NCBI GenBank assembly: GCA_016713665.1
Contig: JADJOR010000002.1
Location: forward strand, 806,001 to 870,000
Source of the DNA: Deltaproteobacteria bacterium
GTDB lineage: Bacteria > Myxococcota_A > UBA9160 > UBA4427
Reading direction: 5' to 3'
DNA length: 64,000 nt
Positions 16,720-25,353 of the stretch are shown one piece after another (position 1 is the first letter of the stretch; the number at the start of each line of letters is the position of its first letter). The notes below the pieces were generated by a model, which made no database searches, had not been told where the DNA came from, and worked only from the letters and a program-made list of their open reading frames with translations. The position numbers were made by a program, and so were the translations under genes.

Positions 16720-17208
16720 ATGGCAGTGGCGAAGATCCAGGTCCAGACGACGATCAACGGCGAGACGTTCGACTATCTGTGCGACGGGCAGCAATCGCTG
16801 CTGTCGGTGCTGCGCGACGAACTCGGGCTGACGGGTACCAAGGAAGGCTGCTCGACGGGCGATTGCGGCGCCTGCTCGATCACCCTCGACGGCCAGCTCG
16901 TGCCGTCCTGCCTCGTGCTCGCGGCCGAAGCCCAGGGCCGCGAGATCGGGACCGTCGAGGGCGTGTCCTCGGCGACCGGCCTCCACCCGATCCAGCAGAA
17001 GTTCCTCGAGCACGCCGCGCTGCAGTGCGGCGTCTGCACGCCGGGTCTGATCGTCGCGACCCGCGCGCTGCTGCTGAAGAACCCGAATCCGACGGAAGCG
17101 GAAGCGCGCTACTACCTGGCGGGCAATCTCTGCCGCTGCACGGGCTACGACAAGATCATCAAGGCGGTCCTCGATGCGGCCGCATCGATGCGAGGAGAAT
17201 CGGCATGA
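16720..17208 (+). CDS. molybdenum hydroxylase [2Fe-2S] subunit (CoxS/XdhC type)
   Basis: 162 residues. The plant-type [2Fe-2S] site is GCSTGDCGACSITLDG with a fourth Cys in VPSC. The C-terminal helical [2Fe-2S] site is LQCGVCTPGLI and NLCRCTGYDKI. All eight Cys are present. It relays electrons from the molybdenum centre to the FAD subunit. ATG at 16720 follows GGGAGACG. Its stop overlaps the large-subunit start as ATGA, so the subunits are made together. Confidence 0.95.
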   Translation: MAVAKIQVQTTINGETFDYLCDGQQSLLSVLRDELGLTGTKEGCSTGDCGACSITLDGQLVPSCLVLAAEAQGREIGTVEGVSSATGLHPIQQKFLEHAALQCGVCTPGLIVATRALLLKNPNPTEAEARYYLAGNLCRCTGYDKIIKAVLDAAASMRGESA

Positions 17209-19487
17209 GCAATCAGAACGGCAGCGGAAGCGATCGCAAGTTCAAGGTCGTCGGGACCCGCCCCATCCGCCATGACGGTCTCGACAAGGTCACGGGCCGT
17301 GCCAACTACGGTGCGGACCTGGCGCTGCCGGGCATGCTCCAGGGCGCGATCCTCCGCAGCCCCCACGCCCACGCGCGCATCAAGAAGCTCGACGTCAGCA
17401 AGGCCCTCGCGATGCCGGGCGTCAAGGCAATCGTGACGAGCGCCGACTTCCCGGAGATCGGGAGCGGCGGCATGGCCGCCGGCGAGAGCCACATCGATCC
17501 GAAGGATCTCCAGGCCAACATCATGGCCCGGGGCAAGGTCCTCTATCACGGCCACGCCGTCGCCGCCGTCGCGGCTTCGACGATCGAGCAGGCCCGCGAA
17601 GCCTGCAAGATGATCACGGTCGACTACGAGGTCCTGAAGCCCGTGATGACCCTCGCCCAGGCGCTCGCGAAGGACGCGCCGATCCTGCACGAGGGCCGCA
17701 AGGCCGTCGGTGTCCCGCCGCTGCCGGAGGGCGACACCAACATCATGATGCGCCTCGCGAACGCCAAGGGCGACGTCGACGCCGCCTTCAAGGGCGCGGA
17801 CGTCGTCGTCGAGGGCTGGTACGAGGCCTCGATGGCACATCAGGGCTACATCGAGCCCCACGCGACCGTCGTCACGACCCGCGAGAATGGTCAGGCCGAG
17901 ATCTGGTGCTCGACCCAGGGCCCGTTCGCGGTGAAGAGCATGGTCGCGGTCACGCTCCAGATGGATCCCAACCTGATCCGCGTGACGCCCTCGGAGATCG
18001 GTGGCGGCTTCGGCGGCAAGACGACGATCTACCTCGAGCCGGTGGCGGTGCTGCTCTCGCGCAAGGCGCGGCGGCCGGTGAAGATGGTGATGTCGCGGGA
18101 AGAGGTCTTCCGGGCGACGGGCCCGACCTCGGGCACGCGCATCTGGGCGAAGCTCGGCGTCAAGAAGGACGGCTCCTTCGTCGCGGCGGATACGCGCATG
18201 GAGTTCGAGGCCGGCGGCTTCGCGGGGTCGCCGATGGGCGCCGCGTCGATGACGCTCTACGCGGCCTACAACATCCCGAACTTCCGCTTCGAGGGCCTCG
18301 ACATCGTGGTCAACAGGCCGAAGGTCGCGGCCTACCGCGCGCCGGGGGCGCCGAACGCGGCGTACGCGCTCGAGACGGCGATCGACGAGCTGGCCCAGAA
18401 GCTCGCGATCGACCCGATCGATCTGCGCCTCAAGAACGCCGTGAAGGAAGGCGACGTCGCGTCGTACGGTCCGAAGTACGACCGCATCGGCTTCATCGAA
18501 TGCCTCCAGGCGGCGAAGAACCATCCCCAGTACAAGGCCCCGCTCGGGAAGAACCAGGGTCGCGGCGTCGGCGCCGGCTTCTGGTTCAACGTCGGGCTGC
18601 AGTCGAGCGCGACGGTCTCGATCAACGACGACGGCTCGGCGGTCGTGCGGACCGGCAACCCCGACATCGGCGGCTCGCGGGCCTCGATGGCGATCACCGT
18701 CGCCGAGGAGCTCGGCATCCCGGTCGAGCGCGTGCGTCCGCTGGTCGGCGACACCGACACGGTCGGCTACTGCGATCTGACGGGCGGCAGCCGCGTGACC
18801 TACGCGACGGGCATGGCGGTGATCGAGGCGTCGAAGAACGTGATCGAGCATCTGCGGGCCCGGGCGGCGACGATCTGGGGCTGCGAGGTCGATGCGGTCG
18901 AGTGGCGCGACGGTCAGGCGGTCGGGACCAACGGCGCCTCGAACAACAAGCCCCTCTCTCTTGCCGACATCGCGAAGCAGATGGCCCATACGGGCGGCCC
19001 GATCATCGCGAGCGCCTCGGTCAATCCGCCGGCGGCGGGGCCGGGCTTCGGCGTCCACCTCTGCGACATCGAGGTCGATCCCGAGACCGGCCGCTCGACG
19101 GTCCTTCGGTACCTGGTCGTCCAGGACGCCGGCAAGGCGGTCCATCCGAGCTACGTCGAGGGCCAGTTCCAGGGCGGCGCCGCTCAGGGCATCGGCTGGG
19201 CGCTCTGGGAGGAGTACCTCTTCGACAAGGACGGCAAGATGGAGAACCCGGGCTTCCTCGACTACCGGATGCCCGTGGCCTCGGACCTGCCGATGATCGA
19301 CACGGTCGTCGTCGAGGTTCCGAATCCGCTCCATCCCTACGGCGTGCGCGGCGTCGGCGAGACGCCGATCGTGCCGCCGCTCGCGACGGTCGGGAACGCG
19401 GTGTCCCGCGCGATCGGCGTCCGGATGCACCAGCTGCCGATGACCCCGCCCCGGGTCCTCGACGCGATCGAGACGAAGAAGGGCTAG
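17205..19487 (+). CDS. molybdenum hydroxylase catalytic subunit (xanthine oxidase family)
   Basis: 760 residues. The large molybdopterin subunit shows VGTRPIRHDGLDKVTGRANYGADL at the start, EIGGGFGGK (about 266), the active-site loop AYRAPGAPNAAYALE (about 376) and GVGETPIVPP with the conserved base Glu (about 723). It lacks the CO-dehydrogenase loop VAYRCSFR. It should hydroxylate an aromatic, aldehyde or ring carbon with water, using Mo-cytosine dinucleotide; the substrate is unknown. Order is FAD, Fe-S, Mo subunit. A strong hairpin follows at 19551. A MoaD-like gene downstream and KSI-like and HiPIP genes upstream suggest a dedicated oxidation of a cyclic ketone or lipid (inference). Confidence 0.94.
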   Translation: MSNQNGSGSDRKFKVVGTRPIRHDGLDKVTGRANYGADLALPGMLQGAILRSPHAHARIKKLDVSKALAMPGVKAIVTSADFPEIGSGGMAAGESHIDPKDLQANIMARGKVLYHGHAVAAVAASTIEQAREACKMITVDYEVLKPVMTLAQALAKDAPILHEGRKAVGVPPLPEGDTNIMMRLANAKGDVDAAFKGADVVVEGWYEASMAHQGYIEPHATVVTTRENGQAEIWCSTQGPFAVKSMVAVTLQMDPNLIRVTPSEIGGGFGGKTTIYLEPVAVLLSRKARRPVKMVMSREEVFRATGPTSGTRIWAKLGVKKDGSFVAADTRMEFEAGGFAGSPMGAASMTLYAAYNIPNFRFEGLDIVVNRPKVAAYRAPGAPNAAYALETAIDELAQKLAIDPIDLRLKNAVKEGDVASYGPKYDRIGFIECLQAAKNHPQYKAPLGKNQGRGVGAGFWFNVGLQSSATVSINDDGSAVVRTGNPDIGGSRASMAITVAEELGIPVERVRPLVGDTDTVGYCDLTGGSRVTYATGMAVIEASKNVIEHLRARAATIWGCEVDAVEWRDGQAVGTNGASNNKPLSLADIAKQMAHTGGPIIASASVNPPAAGPGFGVHLCDIEVDPETGRSTVLRYLVVQDAGKAVHPSYVEGQFQGGAAQGIGWALWEEYLFDKDGKMENPGFLDYRMPVASDLPMIDTVVVEVPNPLHPYGVRGVGETPIVPPLATVGNAVSRAIGVRMHQLPMTPPRVLDAIETKKG

Positions 19488-19550
19488 ACGACTGGGCGAA
19501 GGCGGGGGGGCGGGAGGCGAGACGCCGAACGAGGCGCCGAACGATGAGCC

Positions 19551-19585
19551 GGGCCAGGGGTTTCGATCCCTGGCCCGTTTCGTTT
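19551..19585 (+). terminator. hairpin terminator after Mo-hydroxylase
   Basis: GGGCCAGGG (19551-19559), an 8-base loop, then CCCTGGCCC (19568-19576) make a perfect 9 bp stem, followed by GTTTCGTTTCG. It lies 64 bp after the large-subunit stop. The T-run is broken by C and G, so efficiency is uncertain. Confidence 0.75.
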
Positions 19586-19631
19586 CGTCGCCCGAACGGG
19601 CTCGCCGATCGGCGCGCAAGGGAGGAATGCG

Positions 19632-19871
19632 ATGGCGAAGGTGGTCTTCACCGGCGGGCTGCGGACGCTCGTCGGCGCCGAATCGATCGAGCTCGAGGCC
19701 GCCCGCGTCGTCGACCTCGTGGCCGCGCTCTACGCGCGCTATCCGGCGCTCGAAGGCAAGCTCGAGGGCGCGACCGTCGCAATCGACGGAACGCTCCATC
19801 ACGACGCCCGCTATCAGCGCCTGCTCCCCACGAGCGAGGTCCATTTCCTCGCGCCGATCGCCGGGGGTTAG
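19632..19871 (+). CDS. MoaD/ThiS-like small sulfur-carrier protein
   Basis: 79 residues ending in IAGG. The C-terminal Gly-Gly, the length and the pattern (VVFTGGLRTLVGAESIELEA, VVDLVAALYARYPALEGKL, VHFLAPIAGG) fit the ubiquitin-like MoaD/ThiS fold, which is adenylated and thiocarboxylated at the terminal Gly to donate sulfur. ATG at 19632 follows AAGGGAGGAATGCG. It sits between the Mo-hydroxylase terminator and a hairpin, so it is probably its own small unit. Supplying molybdopterin sulfur for the upstream enzyme is the simplest inference; MoaE is not in view. Confidence 0.85.
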   Translation: MAKVVFTGGLRTLVGAESIELEAARVVDLVAALYARYPALEGKLEGATVAIDGTLHHDARYQRLLPTSEVHFLAPIAGG

Positions 19872-19884
19872 CGCGACGGAGCGG

Positions 19885-19919
19885 TGACGAATCGAGGGAG
19901 ACACCCCGTCGATCCGTCA
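19885..19919 (+). terminator. hairpin after MoaD-like gene
   Basis: TGACGAATCGA (19885-19895) pairs with TCGATCCGTCA (19909-19919) with one mismatch; GGG and CCC inside the loop extend the stem. It begins 14 bp after the stop codon. No T-run follows, so it may instead stabilise the message. Confidence 0.55.
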
Positions 19920-20102
19920 TGGATTCCGCACGCGATGTTCACGAGTTTGCGCTCTCGTCGCGCTCCTGTCACACGATCGCCACGCAGCTCCGGTTGAATG
20001 CGCCCCGTTCGCAGGGGGGACGCGGCGCCGGCTCGAAGGCGAGCCGGTGGGCCCGAGGGCCAAGGTCGCCCCCGTTGCTCGTGGGACACGAAGGGGGCTC
20101 CG

Positions 20103-21644
20103 TTGTCGAGGACGTTCCGAATCGCATTTTTCGCAGGGCTCGCCGGGCTCGGCTTCCTGGCCGTGCTCGGCACGGCCGCGCCGGCACAGGCCGCCGATCC
20201 CGCCATGGCCGAGCTGCTCAAGATCCTGCGCGAGCGGGGCTCGCTGACCGAGGCCGAGTACGAGGCGCTGTCCGGTTCGGCGCCGGCGACGCCGCCGGTC
20301 TCGGCCGCGCCGGAGGCCGAGCAGGCCGATGCCGGCACCGGGGGCGGCGGGCCGGACGCCGATGCCGACACGAAACCGGTCGAGGAGAAGGTCGAAGAGC
20401 ACGACGCTCGCATCGAGAAGGCCGAGAAGGCGATCGAAGAGCAGAAGACCTCGTTCCTCCGGATCAAGGAGATCACCGACGGCACCTCGTCGGACCTGAT
20501 CGGCAAGGCGCTCGAGGGCAAGTGGTACGAACGGCTGTCCTTCGGTGGCTACACCCAGTTCCGGATCGGCGAGGTGCTTTCGCAGACCGGTCCGGACCTC
20601 GAGGTCCCCAACGATCGATCGGTTCGCGACAACGAGGTCTTCACGATCCGGCGCGGACGTCTCAAGGTCAGCGGCGACGTCAGCGAGCACCTCTTCCTGT
20701 ACATGCAGACCGAGTTCAATGCGTCCATCGGTGGCGATCAGACGACGCTGCAGATGCGCGATCTCTATGCGGACATCGCGCTCGATTCGAAGCAGGAGTG
20801 GCGGCTGCGCTTCGGCGAGTCGAAGGTTCCCTTCGGCTTCGTGAACCTCCAGTCGAGCCAGAACCGGACCGTGCTCGAACGCTCGGACGCGCTCAACAGT
20901 GCCGTCGAGAACGAGCGTGACTTCGGGGCCTACGTCATGTGGGCGCCCCAGGAGGTGCGCAAGCGGTTCAAGGATCTCATCAAGAACGGGCTCAAGGGAT
21001 CGGGCGACTACGGCGTGGTCGCGTTCGGCGCCTACGGCGGTCAGGGGCCCAACACGTCCGACGACAACTCCCAGCCCCACGTCGCGGGCCGCGTCAGCTA
21101 TCCGTTCGCATTCGACAACGGCCAGATCGTCGAGCTCGGCGCGCAGTACTACTGGGGGCGCTTCGTGGCCGACCGGAGCGAGATCGACCTCGGAGGCGGG
21201 CCCGTGACGCCGGATCAGCCTTCGAACGGCGCGAACGACCATCGCGGAGCGCTGAGCTTCATCCTCTACCCGCAGCCCTTCGGCTTCGACGCGGAGTGGA
21301 CCGTCGGCGAGGGGCCGGAGCTCTCCCCCGACGGCAGCCGGATCGAGGCGCGCTTCCTCCACGGCGGCTACGTGCAGGCGAGCTATCGACAGGTCTCGAC
21401 GGTCGGCGACTGGATTCCGTTCCTGCGCTGGAACTACTACGCCGGCGGTCGGAAATTCGCGACGAACGCGCCGCGCGAGACCGTCAACGAGCTCGATGCG
21501 GGGCTCGAGTACGCGCCCCTGAAGGAGATCGAGCTGGTGCTCTCCTACACCCACTCCTTCGAACGCACGAACACCCGGTCGGCCCCCTACGACGATACGA
21601 AGAACGCCCACCGCATCGGCGCCCAGGTGCAGTGGAACTATTGA
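20103..21644 (+). CDS. outer-membrane porin (OprO/OprP-like)
   Basis: 513 residues from TTG at 20103, with GAAGGGGGCTCC upstream. The signal peptide is FRIAFFAGLAGLGFLAVLGTAAPAQA. The mature start AMAELLKILRERGSLTEAEYEAL is followed by a charged segment EEKVEEHDARIEKAEKAIEEQKTS, likely a coiled coil. The rest is alternating beta-strand ending in the aromatic residue of VQWNY, as in trimeric 16-strand porins of the phosphate-selective O/P family. MQTEFNASIGGDQTTLQMRDLYAD and RFGESKVPFG are typical. It probably brings an anionic or hydrophobic nutrient across the outer membrane. It lies 19 bp before the CoA-transferase gene. Confidence 0.9.
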   Translation: MSRTFRIAFFAGLAGLGFLAVLGTAAPAQAADPAMAELLKILRERGSLTEAEYEALSGSAPATPPVSAAPEAEQADAGTGGGGPDADADTKPVEEKVEEHDARIEKAEKAIEEQKTSFLRIKEITDGTSSDLIGKALEGKWYERLSFGGYTQFRIGEVLSQTGPDLEVPNDRSVRDNEVFTIRRGRLKVSGDVSEHLFLYMQTEFNASIGGDQTTLQMRDLYADIALDSKQEWRLRFGESKVPFGFVNLQSSQNRTVLERSDALNSAVENERDFGAYVMWAPQEVRKRFKDLIKNGLKGSGDYGVVAFGAYGGQGPNTSDDNSQPHVAGRVSYPFAFDNGQIVELGAQYYWGRFVADRSEIDLGGGPVTPDQPSNGANDHRGALSFILYPQPFGFDAEWTVGEGPELSPDGSRIEARFLHGGYVQASYRQVSTVGDWIPFLRWNYYAGGRKFATNAPRETVNELDAGLEYAPLKEIELVLSYTHSFERTNTRSAPYDDTKNAHRIGAQVQWNY

Positions 21645-21663
21645 TTGCCCTACAAAGGGGGGC

Positions 21664-24156
21664 ATGAGCCAACGAGCCCAAGCCGCCCATGCCCTCGGAG
21701 GGGTCCGCGTCCTCGAGCTCGCCTCGGGTGTCGCGGGCCCCTTCTGTTCCCGGCTCTTCGCCGACTTCGGGGCGGAGGTCCTGAAGGTCGAGGCGCCCGA
21801 CGTCGGGGACGAGACGCGCGCCTGGGGACCGTTTCCCGGGGATCGCCGCGACCGCGAGCAGAGCGGGACCTTCTTCTTTCTCAATACCGACAAGCGGAGC
21901 GTCGTTCTCGATCCCGATTCGCCGGCGGATCGCGAGCGCCTGCTCGAGCTCGTCGGTGAGGCCGACGTCCTCGTGTCGAGCCACTCCGCGGAGCGGATGC
22001 GCCGGTGGGGGCTCGATCCCGAGGCGATCGCCGCGCGGAATCCCCGCCTCGTCGCAATCTCGCTCACGCCCTTCGGTCAGACCGGGCCCCTCGCCGAATG
22101 GAAGGGCCACGACCTCAACGCCTATCACTTCTCGGCCTGCGGCTCGCGCTATTGCGGCCGCCCCGGCGGCGAGCCCCTCGAGCACGGGACCTTCTCGGCG
22201 GATTTCTTCGCCGGCTATGCGGCGGCGGCCTGGGGACTCGCCTGCCTGCTCGGGCGCGACCGGATCGGGGGCGGTCAATCGCTCGACGTCGCGTCGGCAG
22301 AGATCCTGGGTGCGCTCTTCGTCGGCGCGCTCAACGTCGGGGGCTATGCGCAGGACGGCCGCTTCGACCGGCGGACCGGCGGCGCGGGCATGGGCCTCGC
22401 GGCTCCGGCGGGCATCGTGCCGTGCCGCGACGGCCACGTCCTCGTCATCGCGCTCGAGAAGGCGCAGTGGCGCGGCCTGCGAACGGCGATGGGCGATCCC
22501 GAATGGGCCCGGCCCGAGATCTTCGAGGACATGTGGGAGCGCGGGCGCAACGCGGACCTGATCTACACACTGCTCGAGGCGTGGGCGCGCGGGCTCTCGA
22601 AGGAAGAGGTGATGGCGGTCTGCCAGGCGAACGGCTGCCCGGCGACCGCGGTCTACACGATGGCCGATCTCGCGAAGCATCCCCATCTCGAAGCGCGAGG
22701 CGCCCTCGTCGACCTCGAGCATCCGCGGCTCGGTCGCGTCCGGACCTTCGGGGCCCCGATCCGTCTGCCGGATTGCCCGGGCGGACCGCGCCGCGGGGCA
22801 CCGCTGCTCGGCGACCACGGACGTTCGGGCTTCAGCGCGCACGCCGGCGAGGCCGAGGTGGGGGCCGGGGTCGCTGCAGCGGGCGCGACCGGCGCCGCGG
22901 CACGATGGAGCGCTCGGCCATCCCCGGCGAGCGACGAGCGCGCGCTGCCCCTCGCCGGGCTGCGCGTCGCGAACTTCGGCTGGGGGCTCGTCGGACCGAC
23001 GGCGGGCCAGCTGCTCGCCTTCCTCGGGGCCGACGTCATCAAGCTCGAGTCGCGCTCGCGCCCGGACATCCAGCGCACGATTCCGCCCTTCTGGAACGGG
23101 GTGCCCGATCCCGATCGCAGCATCCAGAATCACGCCTTCTGGGCCGGCAATCGCAGTGCCACCCTCGATCTCAAGACCGACGAGGGCCGCGCCCTCGCGA
23201 GAGAGCTCGTCGATCGAAGCGACGTCGTGATCGAGAACTTCGGCCACGGCGTGATTGAGCGATTCGGTCTCGCTCCGGCGTCGCTGTGTGCCGACCGCCC
23301 GGATCTGATCTTCGCCTCGCTCTCGTCGACGGGGCAGTTCGGTCCGCTCTCCGGGCTGCGCACCTACGGCAACAGCCTCGCGAGCCTCGCCGGTCTCGAC
23401 AGCCTGACGGGCCACGCGGACGGCCGGCTCCAGGCGATGGAGAACGCGTACGCGGATCCGCTCGGCGGCGTCATCGGCGCCTTCGCGATCCTTCTGGCCC
23501 TCGCCCATCGCGAGCGGACCGGCCGCGGGCAGCACGTCGACTACGCCCAGCTCGAGGGCGTGCTCCAGCTCGTCGGCCCGACCTTCCTCGACTACGTCCT
23601 GAACGGCCGCGTCGGGGGCGCGCTCGGTAATCGCCATCCCGTCGGCGCGGGGGCGCCCCACGGCGTCTTCCCGTGTTCGGGCAGTGATCGCTGGATCGCG
23701 ATCGCCGTCCTCGACGAGGGGGCGTGGCAGGGGCTCGTTCGCGCCCTCGGCGACGACGAGGCCTGGGCCCGCGATCCCGCCTTCGCCGATGCGCGCGGCC
23801 GCGTCGCCGGGATCGAGCGGCTTCACGCGCGGCTCGCCGAGTGGACGCGGCGCTTCGAACGCGACGCGCTCGCGGCGAGGCTGCAGTCGTTCGGCGTCGC
23901 GGCGAGCCCCGTCTGCGATGTCGCGGATCTGCTCGATCATCCCCACTACCGGGCCCGCGAGACCTTCGTCCGGGTCGAGCATCCGCTCGGCTTTCCCGAG
24001 ACGATCTACGGCGCCTACGTGAAATGCAGTCGGACGCGGCCGGCGATCCGGCCGGGGCCCGCGATCGGACAGGACAACGAGGCGGTGTTTCGCGGATTGC
24101 TCGGGCTCTCGGCCGAGCGCTACGCCGAGCTCGTGGCGCGCCGCGTGATCCATTAG
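21664..24156 (+). CDS. tandem (fused) family III CoA-transferase, CaiB/BaiF type
   Basis: 830 residues, about twice the usual length. The first half (about 10-390) has RVLELASGVAGPFCSRLFADFGAEVLKVE; the second (about 430-825) has RVANFGWGLVGPTAGQLLAFLGADVIKLE. Each half keeps an Asp where this family carries its catalytic acid (FSADFFAG near 180; YADPLGG near 600). Such fused enzymes move CoA between acids, activating them without ATP. Mycobacterial sterol gene sets also contain CaiB-like proteins. The linker is Ala/Gly-rich. ATG at 21664 has AAAGGGGGGC directly upstream. Substrate unknown; activation of a polycyclic carboxylate is a reasonable guess. Confidence 0.92.
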   Translation: MSQRAQAAHALGGVRVLELASGVAGPFCSRLFADFGAEVLKVEAPDVGDETRAWGPFPGDRRDREQSGTFFFLNTDKRSVVLDPDSPADRERLLELVGEADVLVSSHSAERMRRWGLDPEAIAARNPRLVAISLTPFGQTGPLAEWKGHDLNAYHFSACGSRYCGRPGGEPLEHGTFSADFFAGYAAAAWGLACLLGRDRIGGGQSLDVASAEILGALFVGALNVGGYAQDGRFDRRTGGAGMGLAAPAGIVPCRDGHVLVIALEKAQWRGLRTAMGDPEWARPEIFEDMWERGRNADLIYTLLEAWARGLSKEEVMAVCQANGCPATAVYTMADLAKHPHLEARGALVDLEHPRLGRVRTFGAPIRLPDCPGGPRRGAPLLGDHGRSGFSAHAGEAEVGAGVAAAGATGAAARWSARPSPASDERALPLAGLRVANFGWGLVGPTAGQLLAFLGADVIKLESRSRPDIQRTIPPFWNGVPDPDRSIQNHAFWAGNRSATLDLKTDEGRALARELVDRSDVVIENFGHGVIERFGLAPASLCADRPDLIFASLSSTGQFGPLSGLRTYGNSLASLAGLDSLTGHADGRLQAMENAYADPLGGVIGAFAILLALAHRERTGRGQHVDYAQLEGVLQLVGPTFLDYVLNGRVGGALGNRHPVGAGAPHGVFPCSGSDRWIAIAVLDEGAWQGLVRALGDDEAWARDPAFADARGRVAGIERLHARLAEWTRRFERDALAARLQSFGVAASPVCDVADLLDHPHYRARETFVRVEHPLGFPETIYGAYVKCSRTRPAIRPGPAIGQDNEAVFRGLLGLSAERYAELVARRVIH

Positions 24157-24176
24157 GCTCGTCGTCGGGGAGGAGG

Positions 24177-25211
24177 ATGTTGCGCGTGGCCGAGGTGTGG
24201 GCATCGATCGATCTGGCCATTCCGCTCGCGGAGGTCGCGGAGAATGCGCGGCGCGCGGAGGCGCTCGGCTTCGACGGCGTGATGACGCCGGATACGATGT
24301 ACGACGGCTTTCTCGCGGCCCAGGCGGCGATCGGGGCGACGCAGCGGATCCGGGTCGCGACGAGCGCGGTGGTCGCCTTCGCCCGGTCGCCGATGGTGAC
24401 GGCGGTCGCGGCCTGGAACCTCCAGCAGCTCTCGGGCGGGCGCTTCCATCTCGGCGTCGGGCCGCTGATCCGGACCAACATCGTCGAGAAGTACGGCATG
24501 CCATGGAGCGCGCCCGCGCCCCACATGCGCGAGTACGTGGGCGCGCTGCGCGCGCTCTTCGATTGCTGGCAGAAGGGGACGCGCCTCGACTTCCGCGGCG
24601 AGCGCTACAAGCTGACCCGTATGCAGGCCTTCGTCGCCCCGAAGCCGATCGACCATCCCGACATCCCGCTCCACATGGCGGGCATCGGCCCGAACATGAC
24701 CGCCGTCGCCGGCGAGCTCGCCGACGCGTTGATCACCCATCCGACGAACGTCTCCGCCCGCTTCCTGCGCGAGCAGGCGCGCCCCTCGCTCGCGCGCGGG
24801 GCGGCGCGGACGGATCGGGATCCCGGGCGCATCAAGCTCTTCGTCGCCCCGCTCGTCGCGACCGGTCCCGACGCGGCGAGCGTCGCGGTCGAGCGGGAGA
24901 AGCAGCGGGCACTGCTCGCGACGCTGCTCTCGACGCCCTCGTACTGGCCCTGCCTCGAGGTCCACGGCTGGCGCGCCGTCGGCGAGAAGCTGAACGGCCT
25001 GATCCGGCAGAACCGCTGGAACGAAGTCGGGACGCTCCTCACCGACGAGATGATCGACACCCTCTCGATCAGCGCCGCCCACGCCGAGGTCGCCGCCGTC
25101 CTGCGCGAGCGATACGCGGGGCTCGCCGACGCCTACGTCCTGATCCTGCCGCCGACCGACCGGGACGACGCGGCGTTCCGGGCGATCGTCCGGGCGTTGC
25201 GCGACGCCTGA
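24177..25211 (+). CDS. LLM-class flavin-dependent oxidoreductase (TIGR03617-like)
   Basis: 344 residues of the luciferase-like barrel family: NARRAEALGFDGVMTPDTMYDGFLAA, IRVATSAVVAFARSPMVTA, LSGGRFHLGVGP and IPLHMAGIGPNMTAVAGELADALI. Members use F420 or FMN; which is used here is not determinable. The ATG at 24177 follows AGGAGG with almost no spacing; GTG at 24186 has the better distance and may be the true start. It follows the CoA-transferase by 20 bp and is probably in the same transcript. Role unknown, likely an oxidoreduction in the same pathway. Confidence 0.88.
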   Translation: MLRVAEVWASIDLAIPLAEVAENARRAEALGFDGVMTPDTMYDGFLAAQAAIGATQRIRVATSAVVAFARSPMVTAVAAWNLQQLSGGRFHLGVGPLIRTNIVEKYGMPWSAPAPHMREYVGALRALFDCWQKGTRLDFRGERYKLTRMQAFVAPKPIDHPDIPLHMAGIGPNMTAVAGELADALITHPTNVSARFLREQARPSLARGAARTDRDPGRIKLFVAPLVATGPDAASVAVEREKQRALLATLLSTPSYWPCLEVHGWRAVGEKLNGLIRQNRWNEVGTLLTDEMIDTLSISAAHAEVAAVLRERYAGLADAYVLILPPTDRDDAAFRAIVRALRDA

Positions 25212-25287
25212 GCCCGTCCGGCGGCCGCCCCGCAGGCCGTCGGACGGGATGCCGGGCTCGGAAGACCGGCCGGCGCCCCCGGCTGCT

Positions 25288-25326
25288 TTGCGGTCCGGTG
25301 GGCCCGTCCCATAGAATGGGCCCACC
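25288..25326 (+). promoter_or_regulatory. candidate promoter with overlapping inverted repeat
   Basis: GGTGGGCCC (25297-25305) and GGGCCCACC (25318-25326) form a perfect 9 bp inverted repeat with a 12 bp centre that contains TAGAAT (25313-25318). TTGCGG lies 19 bp upstream of that. This fits a promoter for the Rieske gene at 25354 with an operator across it. A terminator for the LLM gene is the alternative. Confidence 0.45.
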
Positions 25327-25353
25327 GCGACGAGCGATGCCTGGAGATCCCGC

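Noticed and set aside
17145..19904. A 919-codon minus-strand frame over the Mo-hydroxylase large subunit
   Set aside because: Shadow of the real gene; no domain features.
21484..24504. A 1006-codon minus-strand frame over the CoA-transferase
   Set aside because: Arg/Pro/Gly-rich shadow without motifs; the plus strand has the real gene.
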